A stretch of DNA of 64,000 bases from Actinomycetales bacterium (GTDB lineage: Bacteria; Actinomycetota; Actinomycetes; Actinomycetales; Dermatophilaceae), in the NCBI GenBank assembly GCA_016710645.1, contig JADJVI010000004.1, forward strand, positions 30,459-94,458. The letters run 5' to 3'. Under the pieces are notes generated by a model, which did no database searches, was not told where the DNA came from, and saw only the letters and a program-made list of their open reading frames with translations. This document shows positions 43,335 through 52,443 of this stretch, one piece after another. A program made the position numbers and the translations under genes. Each line of letters begins with the position of its first letter. The stretch's first letter is position 1.

Positions 43335-43806
43335 GCCCCCATCCCGGTTATCCCCAGCGCCCTGTGGATAGCTGTGGACATCTCCCCCCATTTGGGGGAC
43401 GACACCGACCGCTTCGGGGGACAAGTCCGGTATGCCGTGTGCGTCGCCTCCCGTTGTCCCCACCCGGGTGCCCTCGTCCACGGCGGTGTCCACACGGCAT
43501 ACCCAGGGGGTGTTCCGGGCCGACCTGCGCAAACGCGGGTTATCCCCAGTGTCCACACCACCTATGACGACGACTACCTAGACAGCGATATCAGGTCGGC
43601 CCCGATCACGAGCGTGGGGAAGCATCTGGGGAGCCAATCCACCCGTGAGCACACCTGGCCCAAAGGGTGGACAAGCATTAGGGTCTAAACCCCGGGACTG
43701 TGCCGTTGCCGGTCGTGCTGTGGTGATCTGTCGAAGTGACAGGTCACGGCGCCACGCGAGCCAGCGGCCGGATGATCCCGGATCCGAGCACGAGTGGAGA
43801 GCAACC
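43335..43806. promoter_or_regulatory. oriC: origin of replication region (oriC) between dnaA and dnaN
   Basis: 472 bp with clustered DnaA-box-like sites: TTATCCCCA at 43348-43356, TGTGGATAG at 43363-43371, TGTGGACAT at 43373-43381 and TTATCCCCA at 43542-43550, plus several TGTCCAC variants. The dnaA-dnaN gap is the established position of actinobacterial oriC. Two copies of the GTATGCC word occur inside (about 43430 forward, 43496 reverse). No obvious AT-rich unwinding element was seen. Confidence 0.85.
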
Positions 43807-44943
43807 GTGAAGTTCCGGGTCGAGCGTGAGGTCCTGGCCGATGCTGTGACGTGGGTGGCCCGTGGGCTGCCGGCCCGTCCGCCTGTCCCCGTGTTGGCGG
43901 GTGTGCTCATCGAGGCCGATCGCGCGGGCACGCTCACTCTGTCGGCGTTCGACTACGAGGTCTCGGCCAAGATCACCGTGCCGGCCGACGTCGAGGAGGG
44001 CGGCCGCTCCCTGGTCATGGGTCGCCTGCTCGGCGAGATCTCCCGCAGCCTGCCCGCCGGCCGTCCGGTCGACGTGTCGACCGAGGGCAACAAGGTGCAG
44101 GTCACCTGTGGGTCGAGCCGGTTCGCGTTGTTGCAGATGCCGGTCGATGACTACCCGACCTTGCCGGCCTCGCCCGAGGCCTCCGGCCAGATCGCCGGTG
44201 ACGTCTTCACCCAGGCCGTCCAGCAGGTGGCCGTTGCCGCCGACCGCGGCGACACCCTGCCGATCCTCACCGGTGTGCGGATGAGCATCGACGGCGACAA
44301 GGTCACCTTGCTCGCGACTGACCGTTACCGCTTGGCCATGCGCGAGCTCGCCTGGAGCCCGGCGGCGAGCGACGCGGCATACACCGCTCTCATCCCGGCC
44401 AAGACGCTGTCCGACACCGCGAAGGCGCTCGGCGCGCAGGGCTCGATCGAACTCGCGCTCGGCGGCAATGCCGGTGGCGACGGGCTGATCGGGTTCGAGG
44501 CGGGGCAGCGGCGCGCGACGACCCGGCTGCTCGACGGCGAATACCCCAAGGTCACCTCGATCTTCCCGACCAGCGTCGACACCGAGGCGGTCGTCGAGAC
44601 CGGTGCCCTCATCGAAGCGGTCAAGCGCGTGGCCCTGGTCGCCGAGCGCAACACCCCGGTGCGGCTGCGGTTCACCGACGGGCAGCTGGCGATCGAGGCC
44701 GGCACCGGCGACGACGCCCAGGCGTCGGAAGCCGTCGAGTGCACGCTCACCGGCCCCGAGCTGGAGATCGCGTTCAACCCGCACTACTTCCTCGACGGGC
44801 TCGGCGTGCTCGGCCACCCCTACACCCGGATGTCCTTCACCCAGCCCAGCCGCCCCGCGGTCGTGGCCGGCCAGGCCGACGCCGATGGCGAGGCCGACGC
44901 GTCCTACCGTTACGTCCTCATGCCGGTGCGCTTCGCGAGTTGA
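43807..44943 (+). CDS. dnaN: DNA polymerase III beta subunit (sliding clamp)
   Basis: 378-residue beta clamp, three repeated domains. Landmarks: MKFRVEREVLADAVTWVARG at the start, DRGDTLPILTGVRMSIDGD in domain II, LLATDRYRLAMRELAW, and the C-terminal YRYVLMPVRFAS (MPVR motif). The GTG at 43807 was chosen because it begins exactly at the family N-terminus. It confers processivity on the replicase. Confidence 0.96.
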   Translation: MKFRVEREVLADAVTWVARGLPARPPVPVLAGVLIEADRAGTLTLSAFDYEVSAKITVPADVEEGGRSLVMGRLLGEISRSLPAGRPVDVSTEGNKVQVTCGSSRFALLQMPVDDYPTLPASPEASGQIAGDVFTQAVQQVAVAADRGDTLPILTGVRMSIDGDKVTLLATDRYRLAMRELAWSPAASDAAYTALIPAKTLSDTAKALGAQGSIELALGGNAGGDGLIGFEAGQRRATTRLLDGEYPKVTSIFPTSVDTEAVVETGALIEAVKRVALVAERNTPVRLRFTDGQLAIEAGTGDDAQASEAVECTLTGPELEIAFNPHYFLDGLGVLGHPYTRMSFTQPSRPAVVAGQADADGEADASYRYVLMPVRFAS

Positions 44944-45082
44944 CGCCCGTATGCCGGTCGGCCGGCATCCGTGACAACAGGCGGCAAGTGGTGGCTCGGG
45001 CTGTCGGGCGGGGCTTAGCCTGACGACGACGGACAGCACCGGACAGCACCGGGCATCGGAACGACTTCGGAAGGCGATTACC

Positions 45083-46021
45083 ATGCAGCTAGGTCTCATC
45101 GGACTGGGCAAGATGGGCGGCAACATGCGCGAGCGGATCCGCCGCGCGGGCCACGAGGTCGTGGGATACGACCGCAACCCGGCCGTGTCGGATGTCGCCG
45201 ACCTCGATGCCCTCGTCGCTGCGCTCGCCGCTCCGCGGGTCGTGTGGGTCATGGTGCCGGCCGGCGCGCCGACCAGCAGCACCGTGGCGACGCTGGCCGA
45301 GAAGCTCTCTCCCGGTGACCTCGTCATCGATGGCGGCAACTCGCGCTTTACCGACGACTTCGTCAACGCTGCATTGTTAGCGCAGAAGGGGATCGGCTAC
45401 CTCGACTGCGGCGTGAGCGGTGGCATCTGGGGCCTGGAGAACGGCTACGGCTTGATGGCCGGCGGGTCGGCCAGCGATGTCGAGCGGGCCATGCCGATCT
45501 TCGACGCGCTGCGGCCCGAGGGCGAGCGCGACCTGGGGTTCGTCCACGCGGGCGAGGTCGGCGCAGGGCACTACGCGAAGATGGTGCACAACGGCATCGA
45601 GTACGCCCTCATGCACGCTTACGGCGAGGGTTATGAACTGCTCATGGCCAAGGACATCATCAAGGACGTGCCCGGGTGCTTCAAGGCGTGGAGCCGCGGC
45701 ACGGTCGTGCGGTCCTGGCTGCTGGACCTGCTGGTCACCGCCCTCGACGAAAACCCCACCCTCGACGGTGTCTCGGACTACACCAACGACTCGGGCGAGG
45801 GCCGCTGGACGGTCGAGGAAGCCATCGCCAACGCCGTGCCGATGCCGGTCATCGCGGCCTCGCTCTTTGCCCGGTTTGCCTCGCGCCAGGAGGTCAGCCC
45901 GGCCCTGCAGGCGGTCGCGGCGCTGCGCGGCCAGTTCGGCGGACACGCGGTGATGACGAGCGCCGAAGGCGACGCCCTCCGCCGCGGCGAAACCCCGCCC
46001 GCCCACTGCCCGCCCCACTGA
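45083..46021 (+). CDS. gnd: 6-phosphogluconate dehydrogenase, decarboxylating (short, GntZ-type)
   Basis: 312-residue member of the shorter NAD-type 6-phosphogluconate dehydrogenase group. The Rossmann motif is LGLIGLGKMGGNM, followed by VIDGGNSRFTDD, the substrate-binding LDCGVSGGIWGLENGYGLMA, and GHYAKMVHNGIEYALM with the catalytic Lys. It oxidises 6-phosphogluconate to ribulose 5-phosphate. Its position between dnaN and recF is common in actinobacteria. The start is preceded by GGAAGGCGAT. Confidence 0.93.
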   Translation: MQLGLIGLGKMGGNMRERIRRAGHEVVGYDRNPAVSDVADLDALVAALAAPRVVWVMVPAGAPTSSTVATLAEKLSPGDLVIDGGNSRFTDDFVNAALLAQKGIGYLDCGVSGGIWGLENGYGLMAGGSASDVERAMPIFDALRPEGERDLGFVHAGEVGAGHYAKMVHNGIEYALMHAYGEGYELLMAKDIIKDVPGCFKAWSRGTVVRSWLLDLLVTALDENPTLDGVSDYTNDSGEGRWTVEEAIANAVPMPVIAASLFARFASRQEVSPALQAVAALRGQFGGHAVMTSAEGDALRRGETPPAHCPPH

Positions 46022-46049
46022 CTGCTCACCGACGCCGCCTCTCTGCGAG

Positions 46050-46099
46050 TTTTGGTGTGGCGGATTCGGCGTTATAGCGCAATGTCTGCCACACCAAAA
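46050..46099. repeat. dispersed palindromic element, copy 3
   Basis: Arms TTTTGGTGTGGC (46050-46061) and GCCACACCAAAA (46088-46099) are perfect 12-bp complements, the same as copy 1. The centre differs. It lies between gnd and recF. Confidence 0.83.
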
Positions 46100-46165
46100 T
46101 GTGCGTGGAGGTGCTCGTGACGGGCGAGGCGTCGCGCTGACGGTGGGACACGGCATGATCGTCGG

Positions 46166-47464
46166 GTGCATGTCCGTCACCTCTCGCTCGTGGATTTCCG
46201 GTCGTATGCCGTGGCCGACCTTCCGCTTGCGCCTGGGGTGACGACGATCATGGGGCTCAACGGGCAGGGCAAGACCAACCTGGTCGAAGCCATCGGTTAT
46301 GTCGCCACCCTCGGCAGCCATCGAGTCGCCACCGACCAACCCATGGTGCGGTTCGGCGCCCAGCAAGCGGTCATCCGTGCTGCCGTCGTGCGCCAAGGCC
46401 GAGAGACCCTCGTCGAACTCGAACTCACTCCCGGCCGCGCCAACCGCGCCCGGCTCAACAAATCGCCGCTCCCGCGCACCCGCGACGTGCTCGGCACGCT
46501 GCGCACCGTGCTCTTCGCCCCGGAGGATCTCGCCCTGGTCAAGGGCGACCCGTCGGTGCGTCGCGCCTTCCTCGACGACCTGCTCGTCGCGCGCCAACCG
46601 CGCTGGTCGGGCGTGCGCAGCGACTACGACCGGATCCTCAAACAACGCAACGCCCTGCTCAAGTCGGCCGCCCCGGTCCTGCGCGCGGGAAGCAAACGCC
46701 GGTATGCCGTGCCCCGCACCTCCCCGACTGCACCCCCGACTGGCCCACCAGCCGCGGCCACCCCCGATTCGCCGGATGCTCTCGACGCGACAGCCGCCCG
46801 AACCGGCATCGACCCGACGATCCCCGATTTCGACGACCCAGTCGTCAGCGCCCTGCACACCCTCGACGTGTGGAACCACCACCTCGCCGAGGTCGGTGCC
46901 CAACTCCTCTACGCCCGCCTTCGCCTGCTGCGCGACCTCGCGCCGTTCTTGCGCACGGCATACCGGGAGGTCAGCGCGGGCGTCAGCGACGCGGCGGTGA
47001 GCTACCGCGCGAGCGTGCGCGAGGAGGCCGCGGCGGCGATCGCAGCCGGCGAGGTGCCCGAGATCGATGCGCTGCGCACGGAGTTGCTGGCGAGTTTCGA
47101 CGCCCAACGCCAAGCCGAGATCGACCGCGGCATCACCCTCGTGGGCCCGCACCGCGACGACGTCATCCTCACGCTCGGGCCGCTGCCGGCCAAGGGCTAC
47201 GCGAGCCACGGCGAGAGCTGGTCGTTCGCGCTGGGTCTCAAACTCGCCGCTTACCAACTTCTGCGGCGCGACCTCGGCGAGGACCCGGTGCTCGTGCTCG
47301 ACGACGTCTTCGCCGAGCTCGACGTCGAACGCCGCGAGCGGCTCGCCACCTTGGTCGCCGACTGCGAGCAGGTGCTCGTCACGGCGGCGGTCGGCGCCGA
47401 CGTCCCCGACGCACTCCGCACCTCAGGCCGCACGTATGCCGTGACGCTGGGAGGTGCTCGGTGA
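46166..47464 (+). CDS. recF: DNA replication and repair protein RecF
   Basis: 432-residue SMC-like ATPase. Walker A is GLNGQGKTNLVEAIGYV, the signature/Walker B region is LVLDDVFAELDVERRERL, and the N-terminal LSLVDFRSYAV is typical. RecF loads RecA at gaps. About residues 170-215 form a Pro/Ala-rich insertion containing RRYAVPRTSP, encoded by a GTATGCCG word and absent from typical family members, which explains the greater length. The GTG start at 46166 matches the family N-terminus. Confidence 0.94.
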   Translation: MHVRHLSLVDFRSYAVADLPLAPGVTTIMGLNGQGKTNLVEAIGYVATLGSHRVATDQPMVRFGAQQAVIRAAVVRQGRETLVELELTPGRANRARLNKSPLPRTRDVLGTLRTVLFAPEDLALVKGDPSVRRAFLDDLLVARQPRWSGVRSDYDRILKQRNALLKSAAPVLRAGSKRRYAVPRTSPTAPPTGPPAAATPDSPDALDATAARTGIDPTIPDFDDPVVSALHTLDVWNHHLAEVGAQLLYARLRLLRDLAPFLRTAYREVSAGVSDAAVSYRASVREEAAAAIAAGEVPEIDALRTELLASFDAQRQAEIDRGITLVGPHRDDVILTLGPLPAKGYASHGESWSFALGLKLAAYQLLRRDLGEDPVLVLDDVFAELDVERRERLATLVADCEQVLVTAAVGADVPDALRTSGRTYAVTLGGAR

Positions 47465-47532
47465 GGTGCTCGGTGAGGTGCTCGGCGAGGTGGTCGACCC
47501 AACCGGCGACCCCGAGGCGAGGGAGCCAGGCG

Positions 47533-48135
47533 ATGGCGACTGATCCGGCCGACCCACGCGAGGTCGGCGATCTCGGTGTGCCCGCGACGGATGGCGACAG
47601 CGGCGGTGCGGCGGACGGCATACCAGCCGAAGCTGAGCCCGACCCACGTGAGGCAGCCCGCGACGCCCTCCAACGAGCGCGAAAAGTGGCGCGGGACAAG
47701 GGTTTTCGCCCTGGCATGAAGCCGTCGAAGCGTCGCCGGCCGGCGACTCAGGCGACCGTGAGCGGACCGGGCAAGGACGGCCGCGACCCGGCGCTCGTCG
47801 GTGAGGAACTCGATCGCCTGCTGGCTGACCGTGGTTGGGTCGCCGACGTCACCGTGGGATCGGTCATCGGCCGGTGGGAGCAGATCGTCGGCCCGGACAT
47901 CGCGGCGCACGTGCAACCGGCGAGTTTCGAGGGGTCGGTGCTGACCGTGGCCGCCGAGTCGACGGCATGGGCGACCCAGATGCGATTGCTCACCTCGATG
48001 GTGCTCGGCAGGATTGAAGCCGAGGTCGGTCCAGGCGTCGTCACCGAACTCGTCGTCAAGGGCCCGCACGCCCCGTCGTGGGTCAAGGGCAAGCTGCGGG
48101 TCAAAGGCCAAGGCCCCCGCGACACCTACGGCTGA
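47533..48135 (+). CDS. DciA/DUF721-type replication protein
   Basis: 200-residue DUF721 protein, equivalent of Rv0004 (DciA), which loads or recruits the replicative helicase in bacteria lacking DnaC. The N-terminal 90 residues are acidic then basic and low complexity. The DUF721 core begins at GEELDRLLADRGWVADVTVG and includes RWEQIVGPDIAAHVQP and LTVAAESTAWATQM. The ATG at 47533 was chosen; a GTG at 47461 overlapping the recF stop is an alternative. Three 12-bp GTGAGGTGCTCG-type repeats lie at 47451-47484, at the recF end. Confidence 0.88.
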   Translation: MATDPADPREVGDLGVPATDGDSGGAADGIPAEAEPDPREAARDALQRARKVARDKGFRPGMKPSKRRRPATQATVSGPGKDGRDPALVGEELDRLLADRGWVADVTVGSVIGRWEQIVGPDIAAHVQPASFEGSVLTVAAESTAWATQMRLLTSMVLGRIEAEVGPGVVTELVVKGPHAPSWVKGKLRVKGQGPRDTYG

Positions 48136-48189
48136 CCGCGCCCGGATCAGCGCCGACGCCTCGGCAGTGGCACGGCATACCCTGCTGGC

Positions 48190-49071
48190 ATGTCTCGTGC
48201 GGACGTCCTGATCACCGTTCCCGAACTCGCCGCCGCGCTCGAACGCGACGCCGTCACCCTCCTGGACGTCCGCTGGCGGCTCGGCGAACCTCACGGAGCC
48301 GGAGCCGCTCGGTATGCCGTCAGGCACCTCCCCCGCGCGCGCTTCCTCGACCTCGAAGCGGTGCTCACCCGGCATACCGGAGATCCCCGCGACGGTCGCC
48401 ACCCGCTCCCGGAGCTCGACGCGCTCGCGACCGGACTCGCGGCGGTCGGGGTGCGTGCCGACCGGCAGGTCGTGGTCTATGACGAGGCCGGGTCGTTCGC
48501 CGCGGGCCGGGCGTGGTGGGTGCTGCGCTGGGCCGGGCTCGACGTCCGCGTGCTCGACGGCGGGATCGCGGCCTGGGAAGCAGCCGGTATGCCGGTGACC
48601 GCCGCCAACTCGCCGGTCACCCCTGGTGGCGGGTCCGATGCTCCCGAACTGCACCTGCGGGCCGGTCACCTGCCGACGCTCACCGCCGACCAGGCCGCGC
48701 TCGTCGGGTCTGGCGGGGTACTCGTCGACGTTCGCGCGCCGGAGCGCTTCCGCGGCGAGACCGAACCCCTGGATCCCCAGGCCGGCCACATCCCCGGCGC
48801 GGTCAACATCCCGGTGAGCGGGCTTTTCGCCGGCGCTGACACGGCATACCCCGGCGGTATGCCGTCCGAGCAGGTGCTGCGCGAGCGGCTGGCCCCCGTG
48901 TTGGCGGCCGTGACCGCCGGCGAGCCGATCGGGGTCTACTGCGGCTCCGGGGTGTCCGCGGCGCAGGCGGTGCTGGCCCTCGCCTCGTTGGGCGTGCAGG
49001 TGCCTCTGTATGCCGGGTCGTGGTCGGCGTGGTCCAACGACCCGGCACGTCCAGTGGCCACCGGCGCTTGA
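48190..49071 (+). CDS. thiosulfate/3-mercaptopyruvate sulfurtransferase (tandem rhodanese)
   Basis: 293-residue protein with two rhodanese domains. The N-terminal, inactive one contains VTLLDVRWRLG and VVYDEAGSFAAGRAWWVL; the C-terminal one has LVDVRAPERFRGE and the catalytic loop VYCGSGVSAAQ with the active Cys. It transfers sulfur from thiosulfate or mercaptopyruvate to acceptors. An ACGGCATACC/GGTATGCCGT inverted pair lies within the coding sequence (48841-48865). It is not part of the conserved origin gene set and sits after dciA as an accessory gene. Confidence 0.92.
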   Translation: MSRADVLITVPELAAALERDAVTLLDVRWRLGEPHGAGAARYAVRHLPRARFLDLEAVLTRHTGDPRDGRHPLPELDALATGLAAVGVRADRQVVVYDEAGSFAAGRAWWVLRWAGLDVRVLDGGIAAWEAAGMPVTAANSPVTPGGGSDAPELHLRAGHLPTLTADQAALVGSGGVLVDVRAPERFRGETEPLDPQAGHIPGAVNIPVSGLFAGADTAYPGGMPSEQVLRERLAPVLAAVTAGEPIGVYCGSGVSAAQAVLALASLGVQVPLYAGSWSAWSNDPARPVATGA

Positions 49072-49082
49072 GCTGTGACCGA

Positions 49083-49114
49083 GTGGCCAAGACCCGGCAC
49101 CAGGTCTTGGCCAC
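49083..49114. terminator. bidirectional terminator hairpin
   Basis: Perfect 12-bp stem, GTGGCCAAGACC at 49083-49094 and GGTCTTGGCCAC at 49103-49114, with an 8-base loop, between the convergent stops of the sulfurtransferase and the small secreted-protein gene. Confidence 0.75.
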
Positions 49115-49128
49115 CCGCATCGGCACGG

Positions 49129-49488
49129 CTACTTCCAGGCGATGAAGTAGTAGCCAGTGGTGGGCCAGGGCAGCGGGTAGGGCGGCAGGAAGACGGGGTA
49201 GACGGTACGCAGCCAGCCTGCCCACACGCAGGAGGTCACCCGGTAGCCGGACGCCTGGAACGATGCGCGCGACGCATTGCAGGCGGTGAGGGTGGCGAAC
49301 GGCCCGACCAGGCGGAACGAGGTGAACGTGATGGTGGACGTGGTCGTGCTCGGCGCGGCTGTCGCCGTGGCGGTCGTGGCCGACGGCGTCGCGGCGGGGG
49401 CTTGGGTGGCCGAGGCTGAGCCGGCGGCGCCGAGCAACAGGCCTGCGGCCAGAGTGGTGGCGGCTAGTGATCGAGTGAAGGTGGGCAT
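49129..49488 (-). CDS. small secreted protein, unknown function
   Basis: 119-residue protein. A clear signal peptide (FTRSLAATTLAAGLLLGAAG, cleaved after SASA) is followed by a Thr/Ala/Ser-rich stretch and a short folded domain with two Cys (ATLTACNASRA, RVTSCVWAGWL) that could pair, and an aromatic/Pro-rich end (FLPPYPLPWP). The ATG at 49488 has AGGAG upstream; the frame extends further but the signal peptide fixes the start. The leader contains a 9-bp CCTCCCGCC/GGCGGGAGG stem. I recognise no family. Confidence 0.65.
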   Translation of the reverse strand: MPTFTRSLAATTLAAGLLLGAAGSASATQAPAATPSATTATATAAPSTTTSTITFTSFRLVGPFATLTACNASRASFQASGYRVTSCVWAGWLRTVYPVFLPPYPLPWPTTGYYFIAWK

Positions 49489-49681
49489 GGCGGAACTCCT
49501 GTCGAACGGGATGGAGGCCTCCCGCCCGTGAGGTTGAGGTCCACCCACCGGCGGGAGGCGGTGACAGGACGAGCCAACCGCGGTCGAGGCTGGCGCGGAA
49601 TGGGCAGGGGCTGGCCCAAAGGTGCCGTGGCCGCAACCGGCCGAGAGTGACAGTGGCGGGCGGGCCGCTGCCGTCGACCGA

Positions 49682-49876
49682 CTACTCCTTGGTCGTGTCC
49701 TTGCTCCGGTCCTGGGTCCGGCCTTCGACGATGTATTTGACGTAGACCCCGAGGGCAGCGCCGGCGAGCATGACGTACCAGCCCGGCTCGGTGCCGATCG
49801 CTCCTGTCATGGCGATCAGGCTGAGACCAATCCCGAGGACGATGAGGCCGATCGCGAGCTTCAGCAGGGGGTTCAC
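49682..49876 (-). CDS. small two-helix membrane protein
   Basis: 64-residue protein, GTG start at 49876. Two hydrophobic helices (LAIGLIVLGIGLSLIAM and WYVMLAGAALGVYVKYIV) are followed by a charged tail (EGRTQDRSKDTTKE). The start is preceded by GAGCGC, a weak ribosome binding site; an upstream ATG at 49951 would add 25 residues. Short uncharacterised membrane proteins are often found before gyrB in related genomes. The function is unknown. Confidence 0.6.
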   Translation of the reverse strand: MNPLLKLAIGLIVLGIGLSLIAMTGAIGTEPGWYVMLAGAALGVYVKYIVEGRTQDRSKDTTKE

Positions 49877-49906
49877 AGCGCTCCTGAGGTGAGGGCGGCA
49901 GGCAGG

Positions 49907-49983
49907 TTGTCCCCAAGTATCCACAATGCTGTGGACAAAGTCGGTGGACAACTCACGCGATGACCGATCATGGCTGTGGACAA
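49907..49983. promoter_or_regulatory. cluster of DnaA-box-like sites upstream of gyrB
   Basis: Five sites in 77 bp: TTGTCCCCA (49907), TATCCACAA (49918), TGTGGACAA (49930), GGTGGACAA (49943) and TGTGGACAA (49975). They differ from the consensus TTATCCACA by one to two bases. The remaining gap to the gyrB start at 50224 has no other recognisable element. It could be a DnaA-controlled promoter region or a DnaA-titrating site. Confidence 0.55.
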
Positions 49984-50223
49984 CGTCCGGAGGGCGCGGC
50001 GGGAAATCGGCCCGCTGGCGCGCTGAACCCCCCGGTCACGTGTGGGGAGTCGTCCTGAGGGGAGATTGTCGCTCCCAGATGCCCTCACAGGCCGTGTCAG
50101 GCCGGTTTGGGTCGAGAAACCCCGTAAGATTAGAGGGTTACGGCGGACGATCGCCGCACCCGGCCCGCATGGCCGATTCCGGTGTGGTGGTGGTCCGCCG
50201 CTGCAGGACCAACGAGGAGCATT

Positions 50224-52392
50224 GTGGCCGACAGCCAGACCAACCCGACCGACACCGGCGCCGGTGAGCGCACCGCGGTGAGCAACGCGGTGAGCACCGC
50301 AGCGGCCAGCGCGTCCCCTCCGCCCGCCAAAGCCGCGCCGTCGGTGGGAGGCAACGACACGGCATACGACGCGTCTGCCATCACCGTGCTGGAGGGGCTG
50401 GAAGCTGTCCGCAAGCGGCCCGGGATGTATATCGGGTCGACCGGCGAGCGCGGCCTGCACCACCTGGTGTGGGAGATCGTCGACAACGCGGTCGATGAGG
50501 CGTTGGCGGGGTATGCCGACACGATCGATGTCACGCTGCTGGCCGACGGCGGGGTGAGGGTCCGCGACAACGGCCGCGGCATCCCCACCGACATGCACCC
50601 CACCGAGGGCGTGAGCGCGGTCGAGCTCGTCTTGACCCAGCTGCACGCCGGTGGCAAGTTCGGCGGCGGCGGCTACAAGGTGTCCGGTGGTCTGCACGGC
50701 GTCGGCTCGTCGGTCGTCAACGCGCTGTCCTCACGGCTGGACGCCGAGGTGCGCCAGAAGGGTCACGTCTTCCGGATCACCTTCGACCACGGAGTCGCGA
50801 CGGCCCCGCTGGCCAAGATGGAGGCCACCACCGACACCGGCACGACGGTCACCTTCTGGGCCAGCCCCGAGATTTTCGAGACGACCGTCTATGACTTCGA
50901 GACGATCCGGGCGCGCTTCCAGCAGATGGCCTTCCTCAACAAGGGCCTGACCATCAACCTCGTCGACGAGCGCCCTGACCCCGATGCCGAAGACGAGGAC
51001 GAGGTGGACCTCGACAACCTCGACGGCCACGTCGAGAAGCTCGTCGCCGCCGACTCGGCTGACCCGGCCGCCCGCCCCAAGGTCAAGGCCCGCAAGGTCT
51101 CCTATCGCTATGACGGCGGGCTGGTCGACTACGTCAAGCACTTGGTCGGCTCCAAGAAGTCCGAGCCCGTGCACCCCGAGATCATCGCCATCGAGTCCGA
51201 GGACGAGGCTCGCTCGCTGTCTCTTGAGCTCGCGATGCAGTGGACCACGGCATACAGCGAATCGGTGCACACCTACGCCAACACGATCAACACCCACGAG
51301 GGCGGCACCCACGAGGAGGGCTTCCGCGCCGCGATGACCAAGCTGGTCAACGAATTCGCGCGCAAGAACAACATCCTCAAGGACAAGGACGAAAACCTCA
51401 CCGGCGACGACATCCGCGAGGGCCTCACCGCCGTCGTGTCGGTCAAGCTCGGCGAACCGCAGTTCGAGGGTCAGACCAAGACCAAGCTGGGCAACTCCGA
51501 GGTCAAGGGGTTCGTCCAGCGGGCCATGACCGACGAGTTCGGCCACTGGCTGGAGACACATCCGCGCGAGGGCAAGGACATCGTCGGCAAGGCCGTGCAG
51601 GCCGCTGCCGCTCGGGTCGCCGCCCGCAAGGCCCGGGAAAACACCCGCCGCAAGGGCCTGCTCGAATCCGGCGGCCTACCAGGCAAATTGCGCGACTGCC
51701 AGTCCAAGGACCCGTCGATCTCCGAGGTCTTCATCGTCGAGGGTGACTCGGCGGGCGGCTCGGCCGTGCAGGGCCGCGACCCCGAGACCCAGGCGATCCT
51801 GCCGATCCGCGGCAAGATCCTCAACGTCGAAAAGGCCCGGATCGACAAGATCATCGGCAACAACGAGGTGCAGGCTCTCGTGTCGGCCTTCGGCACCGGC
51901 ATCGGCGAGGACTTCGACCTGGCCAAGGCGCGCTATCACAAGATCGTCCTGATGGCCGATGCCGACGTCGACGGCATGCACATCCGCACGCTGTTGCTGA
52001 CCCTGCTCTTCCGGTTCATGCGCCCGCTCATCGACGCCGGCTACGTCTACCTCGCCCAGCCGCCGCTCTACCGGCTCAAGTGGACCAACGCCCCGCACGA
52101 GTTCGCCTACTCCGACCGCGAGCGCGACGGCCTGGTCGCCCAGGGCCAGGCCGCCGGGCGCCGGCTGCCCAAAGACAACGCGATCCAGCGTTACAAGGGT
52201 CTGGGCGAGATGAACCCCGCCGAGCTGCGCGACACCACGATGGATCCCGACACCCGCACCCTGCTGCAGGTCACCCTGGCCGACGCGGCAGCCGCGGACG
52301 AGATCTTCTCGATCCTCATGGGCGAAGACGTCGAGTCGCGCCGCTCGTTCATCCAGCGCAACGCCCGGGACGTGCGTTTCCTTGACATCTAG
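50224..52392 (+). CDS. gyrB: DNA gyrase subunit B
   Basis: 722-residue gyrase ATPase subunit. GHKL motifs: LEAVRKRPGMYIGSTGERGL, VDNAVDEALAGYAD, VRDNGRGIPTDMH, SGGLHGVGSSVVNALS. The Toprim region has VEGDSAGGSAVQGRDP and LMADADVDGMHIRTLLL. The GTG at 50224 follows GAGGAG. The first 45 residues are Ala/Ser/Thr-rich and include DTAYDA, encoded by a GGCATAC word. Together with GyrA it introduces negative supercoils. Confidence 0.97.
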   Translation: MADSQTNPTDTGAGERTAVSNAVSTAAASASPPPAKAAPSVGGNDTAYDASAITVLEGLEAVRKRPGMYIGSTGERGLHHLVWEIVDNAVDEALAGYADTIDVTLLADGGVRVRDNGRGIPTDMHPTEGVSAVELVLTQLHAGGKFGGGGYKVSGGLHGVGSSVVNALSSRLDAEVRQKGHVFRITFDHGVATAPLAKMEATTDTGTTVTFWASPEIFETTVYDFETIRARFQQMAFLNKGLTINLVDERPDPDAEDEDEVDLDNLDGHVEKLVAADSADPAARPKVKARKVSYRYDGGLVDYVKHLVGSKKSEPVHPEIIAIESEDEARSLSLELAMQWTTAYSESVHTYANTINTHEGGTHEEGFRAAMTKLVNEFARKNNILKDKDENLTGDDIREGLTAVVSVKLGEPQFEGQTKTKLGNSEVKGFVQRAMTDEFGHWLETHPREGKDIVGKAVQAAAARVAARKARENTRRKGLLESGGLPGKLRDCQSKDPSISEVFIVEGDSAGGSAVQGRDPETQAILPIRGKILNVEKARIDKIIGNNEVQALVSAFGTGIGEDFDLAKARYHKIVLMADADVDGMHIRTLLLTLLFRFMRPLIDAGYVYLAQPPLYRLKWTNAPHEFAYSDRERDGLVAQGQAAGRRLPKDNAIQRYKGLGEMNPAELRDTTMDPDTRTLLQVTLADAAAADEIFSILMGEDVESRRSFIQRNARDVRFLDI

Positions 52393-52443
52393 CCGGTATG
52401 CCGTGTGCTGGCGCCAATCTCGTTGTTGCAGTGAGGAATTCTT

